The position numbers and the translations under genes are program-made. From Lysinibacillus sphaericus (lineage in GTDB: Bacteria > Bacillota > Bacilli > Bacillales_A > Planococcaceae): a stretch of 64,000 nt of DNA. The stretch is from NCBI RefSeq assembly GCF_001629735.1, contig NZ_CP015224.1, positions 4,526,001 to 4,590,000 of the forward strand, read 5' to 3'. A model generated the notes under the pieces. That model had not been told where the DNA came from. It ran no database searches and saw nothing but the letters and a program-made list of their open reading frames with translations. Of the stretch, positions 1 to 7,082 are shown piece after piece (positions within the stretch are counted from its first letter, which is position 1; each line of letters begins with the position of its first letter).

Positions 1-796
1 AATTATAGCCTTCACGTGCAAGGTCTAACTGCATTTCTTTACGGAAACCATATAGCATTTGGAATTCAAACTTATCATTTGGAACGTTATGCTGTTTAAC
101 GAATTGCTTCACATGATTAATAACATTGTGGTCATGAGTAGCGATAGAAGTAAATTTACCATGTAACAAGTGATGTTCGATTAGCTTCAAATAGTTCCGG
201 TCGATATCACCCTTTGATTGATATGCTACACTTTCTGGCTCTTTGTAAGCACCTTTTACAATACGTAAACGGAAGTTTTTGTACTTCTCAATATTTTCCT
301 CTGACTCGAAGAAGTAAGCTTGAATAACAGTTCCCACATTATCAAATTCTTTGTGTAACTCCTCTAATAATTCAAAAGAGCTGTGTAAACGTTCATAATT
401 TTCCATATCGAAATTCACGAAAATATTATATTGATGTGCAAGCTCTACGATTTCTTTTAGGTTTTCGTAGCAAAATGCGTAATCAATATCTAACCCTAAT
501 TGGGAAGGTTTAAGTGAAATATGAGCATCTAGTTGCTCATCGTGAATCGCTTGGACAACAGCTAAAATATTATTTTTTGCAGCAGTTGCTTCTGATTTCT
601 CATAAACGAACTCTCCAAGATTGTCGACTGTACAAGAAATATTCGCTTTATTTAATTCTTTAATAGATTGGACAACTTCAGGTAAGCTAGTGCCTGCAAC
701 AACACTTTGTGCCCCCATTTTTAGACCATATTTTTGTGCAGCGCTATTTAATACTTTGTTTTCTGATAAGTAAATGAAAAAATCACGTAGTACCAT
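1..796 (-). CDS. Proline dehydrogenase, C-terminus cut by window edge
   Basis: Reading in from the right on the minus strand gives an uninterrupted frame of about 265 codons that runs off the left edge. The start is ATG at 794-796, preceded by a GGAGG ribosome site. The N-terminus (MVLRDFFIYLSENK, then a GLKMGAQSVVAG segment and LGEFVYE) matches the single-domain bacterial proline dehydrogenase family. These are FAD enzymes that oxidise proline to pyrroline-5-carboxylate as the first step of proline catabolism. The family is usually about 300 residues, so roughly the last 40 are missing. It is transcribed away from the TetR-type gene on its right. Family assignment is by recognition of the translated sequence. 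Confidence 0.85.
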   Translation of the reverse strand, partial: MVLRDFFIYLSENKVLNSAAQKYGLKMGAQSVVAGTSLPEVVQSIKELNKANISCTVDNLGEFVYEKSEATAAKNNILAVVQAIHDEQLDAHISLKPSQLGLDIDYAFCYENLKEIVELAHQYNIFVNFDMENYERLHSSFELLEELHKEFDNVGTVIQAYFFESEENIEKYKNFRLRIVKGAYKEPESVAYQSKGDIDRNYLKLIEHHLLHGKFTSIATHDHNVINHVKQFVKQHNVPNDKFEFQMLYGFRKEMQLDLAREGYN

Positions 797-1407
797 TTTT
801 ATGCCTCCAAAATTGAAAATTTTAAATTCTTGGCGATTATAACACTTTTTTCGAAAAGTAAAATGGGATGATTTTTAGAAAAAAATTTTTTGAACAGATG
901 ACTGAGGAGGTAAACTCTTGGCGTAATTGATTTTTCGAATTTAAAAACGGCCATAAAAAATATTTTTTCAAAAAAAAGGACTTTTCAAAATAATAGTTTT
1001 GTTTTATGTTAAAATTTTTGTCTTAAAACGGAAGTGCTGCTTTATTGAAGGAGTTTATTGCTATAATTTTGCTAATTTATTGGGTGAAAGAGTGTTTATT
1101 TAAACCCAATCTATAAGAAAAAAAGAAATAAGTGAAATCCTTCTATTGATAATATGTTGATATAATTTTATGGTATGGATAATTGAGGTATTTTGGAAAT
1201 TAAATAAAAAATATACACTTTTTAGTGTAATCATAAATCTATCATTTATAGTAAAAATTTAAAAGGTGTATTATAATACAATGGTGTATAATCATGAATA
1301 AAAAATGCACATGTTATGAAAATTTAGTTACTTTTGATTAAGAATAGTGTGTCTATTAGTGATGCTAAGGGATTAGGGCGACTATAAACTGAGATAAGGT
1401 GGAAAGT
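797..1407. other. AT-rich intergenic region with divergent promoters
   Basis: About 610 bases without a convincing gene separate the leftward proline dehydrogenase from the rightward TetR-type regulator, so it should hold both promoters. It is very AT-rich. It contains two symmetrical elements near the regulator (annotated separately) and a short match, CTTGGCGTAATTGAT near 917-931, to the hairpin element at 43.1 kb. Confidence 0.6.
1214..1280. promoter_or_regulatory. Two inverted repeats, candidate TetR-type operators
   Basis: Positions 1214-1229 carry TACACT-TTTT-AGTGTA, and 1267-1280 carry the perfect 14-base palindrome TGTATTATAATACA. Both lie 130-195 bases before the TetR-type regulator in the divergent intergenic region, where such regulators often bind to control themselves and the neighbouring gene. 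The symmetry is seen directly; the binding role is inferred. AT-rich DNA produces some palindromes by chance. Confidence 0.4.
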
Positions 1408-2028
1408 ATGGCAAGGGGTAGAAAATTTAATTCAAATGGTGAACGAAGCAAACAACTATTACTTGAAAAAGCGATAGAGCTATTTTCTGATAAAGGATAT
1501 CATCATACAAAAATTAGTGATATTGTGAAGGCTGCTAATGTAACACAGCCTACTTTTTATTTATACTTTAAAAGTAAAGATGCACTTTATAATGATTTGA
1601 ACTTGCAATTTCAGAGTGGCTTTTTTGAAGCGATGAATAGTAAATCCTCTGATAGTATGGCTAATGGATTAGAAGCATTTATTTCGATTTTAGAACAAAA
1701 ACTGTCAAAATTGTTTCTCTACATAATCGAAAATCCGAAGCTATCAAAAATCGGTTTTATAGAATCTAAGCAGGCAATTTTAGTAAAATCTCAACTAACG
1801 CAAGAATTAATCCATCTTATTTATCTTCATGATTGTGACAAGGATTTACAACGTTATCGTGTAGATATTAAAATTTTAATAGATTCTTTAGTTGGATCGA
1901 TGGAGAGACTGATTTTAACCAATTTACTAGAGCAAAAAAGATTGCCAGCAGAACTAGCAAACGATATTGTACAATTATATTTTTGGAAAACTGAAGAAAT
2001 CATACAAAAATCCTCCCATCAGTCGTAA
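1408..2028 (+). CDS. TetR/AcrR family transcriptional regulator
   Basis: The N-terminal part is a TetR-type helix-turn-helix DNA-binding domain. It has the pattern AIELFSDKGYHHTKISDIVKAA followed, after a short gap, by TFYLYFKSKDALY (about residues 20-70). The rest is an all-helical ligand-binding region with no recognisable specificity. I use the ATG at 1408 (206 residues) because AAGGTGG ends five bases upstream; an in-frame GTG at 1399 overlaps that ribosome site. The gene ends inside a strong bidirectional terminator. Its target is unknown. The divergent proline dehydrogenase and the palindromes between them make local control possible, which is inference only. Confidence 0.88.
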   Translation: MARGRKFNSNGERSKQLLLEKAIELFSDKGYHHTKISDIVKAANVTQPTFYLYFKSKDALYNDLNLQFQSGFFEAMNSKSSDSMANGLEAFISILEQKLSKLFLYIIENPKLSKIGFIESKQAILVKSQLTQELIHLIYLHDCDKDLQRYRVDIKILIDSLVGSMERLILTNLLEQKRLPAELANDIVQLYFWKTEEIIQKSSHQS

Positions 2029-2052
2029 TGTAGATTGATGGGAGGATTTTTC
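2006..2052. terminator. Bidirectional intrinsic terminator
   Basis: A 16-base stem (2006-2021 with 2036-2051, core TCCTCCCATCA / TGATGGGAGGA) is flanked by A-run and T-run, so it can stop transcription of the TetR-type gene and of the converging S41 protease gene. The left arm overlaps the end of the TetR-type coding region. Confidence 0.9.
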
Positions 2053-3426
2053 TTAATTTTCAAATTTTATGTGCTGATAATAACCTTTTTGTCCCTTGCT
2101 TTGTTTATTCGGATGAATGAGTAGCATATATTCCTGATTGAGTGATAAAGGACTCGTTGGAGTAACAATTAATGTTTGCCCTTCGACTTTAGTAGTGGCT
2201 AATACTTCATCGCCCCCTAAAGCAATAAGTTGAATAGACCCCTTATCCATTTGTGAAACAAGTGCTGTAGGTAGTTTCACCGTTATTTTTCCTGTTTGAA
2301 TGCTAGTCTTCCCAATTGAAAGCTTTTTATATTTAGGGTATTGCTCCTTTATGGCATCAAAATGTGCCTGGAAAATAGGCGCTGTTGTTGTTTGAATATT
2401 GGGTTTGACTCCTACTTCATGAATGGTTTGCTGGGCAGGACCTGTAAATTTGCCTACAGTTAATTTTAAGTAGCTTCCGTCATGGAGCATATAAAAGCCC
2501 TGCATGGCGCCCTTCCCGTAAGTAGTTTCACCGTATAAAATAGCTGCTTTTTGGTCTTTTAATGATGCAGAAAGCATTTCAGAAGCACTAGCGCTGTATC
2601 GATTGACTAAAATACGCGTATTTACTGGAAACTTCGTATTTTGCTTAACGGCTGGTATTGTATAAGAGGCATGTGCTTCCTCTAATAGATACGCAACTTT
2701 TGCTGATGGAAATAGACCTGTAAGCTCTTCAGCTGTTGTAACATACCCGCCACCGTTATTTTGTAAATCGAAGATAAACGATTTAGCACCGCGCTTTTTT
2801 AAATCAGCTAACGCTTTTTTGACAAGCTGTGCACCATCTTCTGAAAATGAAGCTAGTGAAATGTAGCCAACATGCCCAAACAATAATTTAGATTGTACAT
2901 TTGGTAATGTGAATTTTTTTCGTGTAATGGTTTTTGTCGTCGTCGTTTCATTACTATGTTTAAGTGTAACTTTCACCTGACTACCTTCATGACCAGTTAA
3001 GAGAGAAGAGGTCTCCTGTGTAGAACGACCAATAATTGACTCACCATTTACTGCAATAATGATATCTCCTGCTTGTAAGCCTGCATCAAATGCACCACTG
3101 CCCTCAATTACTTGTAAAATATGAATACCATCTTCGTGCTCTTCAATCACAACACCGATGCCGATGGATGATAAATTGATGCTATTCATATAATCTTCAA
3201 ATTCTTGTTTTGTAAAATAAGTGGAGTAAGGATCCAGCATATCAATAATTTCTGCGATGGATGTAGCCTTTTCTAAGTTTCCGTTAATCGTCCCCACATA
3301 CGTATTCTGTATAATATCCTTTACTTCTCTTACTAACGATTGTTCATGGCTAGCTGCTTGCGTAGATGTTAGTGGTAGGAGAAAGAAGCCTAGAATAAAT
3401 ACGAACGGCCATATTAATTTTTTCAT
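2053..3426 (-). CDS. Secreted S41 carboxy-terminal processing peptidase (CtpA-like)
   Basis: The 457-residue protein begins with a signal peptide (MKKLIWPF, hydrophobic stretch, STQAA at about residue 25). A PDZ domain follows at about 85-160 (GIGVVIEE, AGLQAGDIIIAVNG), then an S41 serine protease domain. The nucleophile motif is SASASE at about 278-283 and the catalytic lysine lies in YGKGAMQ near 305. The C-terminus does not look like the usual peptidoglycan-binding domain; it is a short beta-rich tail. It should cleave exported proteins near their C-termini outside the membrane. A second S41 protease with a peptidoglycan-binding tail lies at 62.2 kb, so this is a paralogue. Substrates are unknown. 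Confidence 0.9.
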   Translation of the reverse strand: MKKLIWPFVFILGFFLLPLTSTQAASHEQSLVREVKDIIQNTYVGTINGNLEKATSIAEIIDMLDPYSTYFTKQEFEDYMNSINLSSIGIGVVIEEHEDGIHILQVIEGSGAFDAGLQAGDIIIAVNGESIIGRSTQETSSLLTGHEGSQVKVTLKHSNETTTTKTITRKKFTLPNVQSKLLFGHVGYISLASFSEDGAQLVKKALADLKKRGAKSFIFDLQNNGGGYVTTAEELTGLFPSAKVAYLLEEAHASYTIPAVKQNTKFPVNTRILVNRYSASASEMLSASLKDQKAAILYGETTYGKGAMQGFYMLHDGSYLKLTVGKFTGPAQQTIHEVGVKPNIQTTTAPIFQAHFDAIKEQYPKYKKLSIGKTSIQTGKITVKLPTALVSQMDKGSIQLIALGGDEVLATTKVEGQTLIVTPTSPLSLNQEYMLLIHPNKQSKGQKGYYQHIKFEN

Positions 3427-3559
3427 TGAACACCTCTTTTCTAGAACTCACAATAGGAATGTATGTCCTCCTAGTTAATGGATGGATACATTTTACAATT
3501 GAGTATCTAGTTTTTATTATACATGAACGATAGAAATAGTGGATGAATTTAATGTCATA

Positions 3560-3598
3560 GAAAAAGAATCTACTTGCCTTGTATAGCAAGTAGATTCT
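3560..3598 (-). terminator. Intrinsic terminator after brnQ
   Basis: Read leftwards, a 13-base perfect stem (AGAATCTACTTGC / GCAAGTAGATTCT, 3565-3577 with 3586-3598) is followed by TTTTTC. It sits just past the brnQ stop codon and separates it from the S41 protease gene. Confidence 0.9.
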
Positions 3599-3618
3599 CA
3601 TGAAAAATGTCAGGTCCA

Positions 3619-4950
3619 TTAAGCCGAGACTTGATTGTTAAATAGTTTATAAATAATAAAACCGATAAATGCACCAACAATGGCTGGTACAAGCCATCCT
3701 AAGTTTTGCTCATACAATGGCAAGGCTTGAAGAATATTTTCATATGAAGTGATTTCGATTTTCATTTGCTTTAATCCATCATATAGGCTGACAAGGAAGG
3801 TAGGGATTAACGCTAAAATATAAACAATTTGTCCACCTTTAAAGAAGTGATCCATTAATGATAGCACCATCAATACCATGGCTATTGGATAAATGATTAA
3901 CAGCACAGGTAGAGATGCTTTAATAATTGTTGAAAGCCCTACATTTGTAATGGCTGTACTAAAAATAGTAAAGACGATTAAGAATGTTTTGTAGGATACT
4001 TTTGGGAATAGTTTATGGAAAAATTGTGCGTTGGCAGTTAGTAAACCTACAGCTGTTGAAATACAAGCTAGTAAAATAGTCGCAGACAAAATAATACTTC
4101 CTAGACTTCCAAAAAGTACTTCTGCTGATTTTGCAATAATATCTCCACCATTCGCAGAAGTACCAATGGCAGCAATGCTTGTATTACCGATATGACCGAG
4201 TGAGATGTAAACAAAAGATAAACCAATTGCTGCAACAACACCAGCAAATATAGTTGTATTGACTTGCTTTTTCTTATCTGTCATGCCCATATCGCGTAAT
4301 GCTTGTAAAATAACGATACCGAATACAAGAGCGCTCAGAACATCCATTGTTAAGTATCCCTGTACAAATCCTTCAGCAAATGGGGAGCTAATATAGTTTC
4401 CAACCGCTTCCCCAGGCTCGCCCATTGGAGAAAGAAAGCTTTTGACAGCCAGCAATAAAATGACAAGAAGTAGGACAGGGGTTAAGATTTTTCCTACTCG
4501 ATCGACAAGCTTCGAAGGGTTAATGGATAAATAAAGGATTAAGGTAAAAAACAAAATAGATGTAATGAAAAGAGGTGCCCAATGATCCTTCATACCTTCT
4601 GAAAGAAAAGGGGCAATTCCAATTTCATAGGACACCGATCCAGTTCGTGGTACAGCAAAAAACGGGCCAATTGCTAAATATACAATAGATGTAAAGAGTA
4701 TACCAAAAGCGGGGCTAACACGATTGGCGAGCAGTTGTAAATCGCCTCCTGCTTTAGCGACAGCAACGATAGCTAATAATGGTAAACCGACACCTGTAAT
4801 TAGGAAGCCAATCATGGCTACTGAGATATTTTCACCTGCTTGTTGACCTAATAACGGTGGAAAAATAATATTCCCAGCACCCAAGAATAAGGCAAATAGT
4901 AGTAATCCTACTGCTAAATTTCCTTTGAGGAAATGCATGATGTTTTTCAT
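3619..4950 (-). CDS. brnQ: Branched-chain amino acid transporter BrnQ
   Basis: This 443-residue, very hydrophobic protein has about twelve membrane segments and the N-terminal signature of the LIVCS family (FALFLGAGNIIFPP near residue 20). Members import leucine, isoleucine and valine with sodium or protons. ATG at 4950 follows an AAAGGAG site. The gene stands alone, with its own terminator and a CodY-like box 34 bases ahead of the start, which fits repression when branched-chain amino acids are plentiful. Family assignment is firm. The preferred substrate cannot be read from the sequence. Confidence 0.93.
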   Translation of the reverse strand: MKNIMHFLKGNLAVGLLLFALFLGAGNIIFPPLLGQQAGENISVAMIGFLITGVGLPLLAIVAVAKAGGDLQLLANRVSPAFGILFTSIVYLAIGPFFAVPRTGSVSYEIGIAPFLSEGMKDHWAPLFITSILFFTLILYLSINPSKLVDRVGKILTPVLLLVILLLAVKSFLSPMGEPGEAVGNYISSPFAEGFVQGYLTMDVLSALVFGIVILQALRDMGMTDKKKQVNTTIFAGVVAAIGLSFVYISLGHIGNTSIAAIGTSANGGDIIAKSAEVLFGSLGSIILSATILLACISTAVGLLTANAQFFHKLFPKVSYKTFLIVFTIFSTAITNVGLSTIIKASLPVLLIIYPIAMVLMVLSLMDHFFKGGQIVYILALIPTFLVSLYDGLKQMKIEITSYENILQALPLYEQNLGWLVPAIVGAFIGFIIYKLFNNQVSA

Positions 4951-4983
4951 AAGTTAAAAACTCCTTTAAGATTGAAAAGATGA

Positions 4984-4998
4984 AACTTTCTAAAAATT
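4984..4998 (-). promoter_or_regulatory. CodY-like box upstream of brnQ
   Basis: On the minus strand this reads AATTTTTAGAAAGTT, matching 13 of 15 positions of the CodY consensus AATTTTCWGAAAATT. It lies 34 bases before the brnQ start, where binding could block transcription. BrnQ-type transporters are established CodY targets in Bacillus. The match is seen; function here is inferred. Confidence 0.6.
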
Positions 4999-5199
4999 TT
5001 AAATACAGAAGTGTATGTTATCATAGGAACTAAATTCTTGCAATGAATATACTATTGTAATATAGTCGGATTTCGTCGTTTTCTATAAGTTTGATAAAAA
5101 GTTTGAAAAATAGTCAGTATTTCCGATTTTTCATAATATAATTATCTAGTATGATAGACACACAAGGAAATATTCTAGCACGAACGGAGGCACTTTGGT

Positions 5200-6096
5200 A
5201 TGCAAAAAACAAAAAAATGGAGAATTCTCGTTTTAAGCACTTTAGCCACTTCATTTTTAACACTACAAACTGCAGAGGCTGCAACATATACTGTACAAAA
5301 AGGCGATACTTTATCTAAAATCGCCCAAAATCATCAAGTAACGATTACAGATATTATGAAATGGAATAATCTATCGAAAGATACGATTTATGTGGCTCAA
5401 AAGCTTGAAATTCAAAAGCTAGCGACGAATGATAGTAAAAATACTTCAGTTCCATCAACAACCGTAAAGCAGCCAACAACTACTTCTCACACAGTAGCGA
5501 AGGGTGATACATTATCCAAAATTGCTAAGCAATATAATGTGACCATTAAGGATATTATGAGTTGGAATAAGCTGGAGAAAGACACAATTTACATTGGACA
5601 AGTGTTAAAAATGTCTCCAGGCGCAGTTATTCCCGAGAGCGATTCAATACATAATAATGTGACTTCAGATGCGGGTACACCACCAAAAGTAACATCAAAT
5701 GATCCTACCACTAATGGACAAGCTATTTATAAGAAGACAATAGAAGTGGCCAATACATTGGTTGGGACACCGTATCTATATGGTGGAAATACACCTGTAG
5801 GCCTTGACTGCAGTGGCTTTATTTTCTATACCTTTAATCAAGGTGGCTTAAAAATAGGAAGAGCGAGTAGTGAAGGGTATTTTAATGGCAATACAACGGC
5901 TGTACAAAATCCAGTACCTGGTGATTTAGTCTTCTTCGAGAACACATATAAAGAAGGGATTTCTCATATGGGTATTTATCTTGGTGAGAATAAATTTGTC
6001 CATGCAGGTACAGATGGTGTAGAAATTTCAGATGTTACGTATCCATACTGGTCATCTAAACTAGTTGCCTATAAACGTTTTGATAATGTGAAATAA
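5200..6096 (+). CDS. Secreted LysM / NlpC-P60 peptidoglycan endopeptidase
   Basis: A signal peptide (to about residue 28, QTAEAA) precedes two LysM wall-binding repeats, both starting with TVxKGDTLSKIA (about 30-73 and 97-140). A low-complexity Ser/Thr linker follows, then an NlpC/P60 domain (about 175-298). The catalytic cysteine lies in LDCSGF, the histidine in SHMGIYLG and the third residue near VHAG. Such enzymes cut the D-Glu to diaminopimelate/lysine bond in wall peptides during growth or cell separation (LytE/LytF/CwlS family). ATG at 5200 follows GGAGG. The gene is monocistronic, with a strong terminator. Which physiological hydrolase it equals is unclear. Confidence 0.93.
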   Translation: MQKTKKWRILVLSTLATSFLTLQTAEAATYTVQKGDTLSKIAQNHQVTITDIMKWNNLSKDTIYVAQKLEIQKLATNDSKNTSVPSTTVKQPTTTSHTVAKGDTLSKIAKQYNVTIKDIMSWNKLEKDTIYIGQVLKMSPGAVIPESDSIHNNVTSDAGTPPKVTSNDPTTNGQAIYKKTIEVANTLVGTPYLYGGNTPVGLDCSGFIFYTFNQGGLKIGRASSEGYFNGNTTAVQNPVPGDLVFFENTYKEGISHMGIYLGENKFVHAGTDGVEISDVTYPYWSSKLVAYKRFDNVK

Positions 6097-6147
6097 AAAA
6101 CTAGGGATTTTTGCTAGGGCAGAGATCACTAGTGTAGTGGGAACTTA

Positions 6148-6182
6148 TAAAGCCCCTTCTCTTTATTGAGAAGGGGCTTTAT
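6148..6182. terminator. Bidirectional intrinsic terminator
   Basis: A perfect 13-base stem (AAAGCCCCTTCTC / GAGAAGGGGCTTT, 6149-6161 with 6168-6180) lies between the convergent ends of the LysM-P60 gene and slaP, three bases past the slaP stop. It can serve both strands. Confidence 0.9.
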
Positions 6183-6185
6183 GTA

Positions 6186-7082
6186 TTATTGCGTTACACG
6201 TGCTGTCCAACGAGAAAGATCAGCGTCTTCTGCATCAACAAGCTCTGCTGGGAAGATAAATGTCCATGGCTTTGTTGAGTTCGGTTGAACAGTTAGAATT
6301 GGGTCCATTTTAAAAGAACCTTTTGCAATTTGCTTACCTGTCGAATCAATAATTTCTAAAGGTAATTGCTCTAAATTGATCGCTTTGTTGTGACCATTTC
6401 GGATAAAGATGGATACGTTTAGATTACCATTGTCTGCTAGTTTTGCCTGTAGGCCTGTAAAGTTTACCTCAGTTTCACCAAGTTCTGGTAATGTTTTGAC
6501 GATTTTCTCAAGCTCTTCTTTTTGAGCTGCTGGTAATTGCTTTTCCCATGATGGATCTAGCTCTAATTGGTGACCACGAAGGGAGACAAGGTTAAAGGCA
6601 ATTTTCCAGCCATCTTCAGGAACTTCGTCTACTTTAATAGTAGATTTTTCAAATTCAAATACCCATGGACGAGCACTTTCTGCCGGAATTGTGCCTAAAG
6701 CTTTAAAATCGAATTTTTTAGAAGCGATAAGCTCTTCATTTTTATCTAGAATGAAAAGTTCAATTTCACCTAGCTCAATTGCTTGTGGTAAAGAAGAACG
6801 GAAAAATGCACGAACTAGCCATTTTCCAGCGCGAGCCTCTTCAATACTAATAGAAGATAGCGATAATTGATTCGGTTTCAATGGTTCTAGCTCATTCGCA
6901 AGGAAGTTAAAGATGTACTTTTGCTCCTGCGGCACATCCCATTCTGGATGAAAGGACAGTTTTGTTACAACATCACGGTGATCACCTTTATTTGCTGTAG
7001 CATTTCCTAGCAGGTCTTTAGAGTCAATCGTATTTTCTTGACCGACTTTGTCCGATTTTTTAAAAAATGAAAATAAACCCAT
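6186..7082 (-). CDS. slaP: Accessory Sec S-layer assembly protein SlaP
   Basis: This 298-residue protein has no signal peptide or membrane segment. It contains two copies of the SLAP-type domain: the first runs from HPEWDVPQEQKY to RPWVFEFE and the second from DPSWEKQLP to KPWTFIFP. In B. anthracis, SlaP works with SecA2 to export S-layer proteins. Here the ATG overlaps the secA2 stop codon by one base, so the two are translationally coupled, and a terminator follows. The role in S-layer secretion is inferred from family and from the secA2 linkage; no S-layer gene is present in this window. Confidence 0.88.
   Translation of the reverse strand: MGLFSFFKKSDKVGQENTIDSKDLLGNATANKGDHRDVVTKLSFHPEWDVPQEQKYIFNFLANELEPLKPNQLSLSSISIEEARAGKWLVRAFFRSSLPQAIELGEIELFILDKNEELIASKKFDFKALGTIPAESARPWVFEFEKSTIKVDEVPEDGWKIAFNLVSLRGHQLELDPSWEKQLPAAQKEELEKIVKTLPELGETEVNFTGLQAKLADNGNLNVSIFIRNGHNKAINLEQLPLEIIDSTGKQIAKGSFKMDPILTVQPNSTKPWTFIFPAELVDAEDADLSRWTARVTQ

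Noticed and set aside
5095-5129. Possible SigD promoter before the LysM-P60 gene
   Set aside because: TAAA and CCGATTT are present, but the 24-base spacing is too long for SigD.
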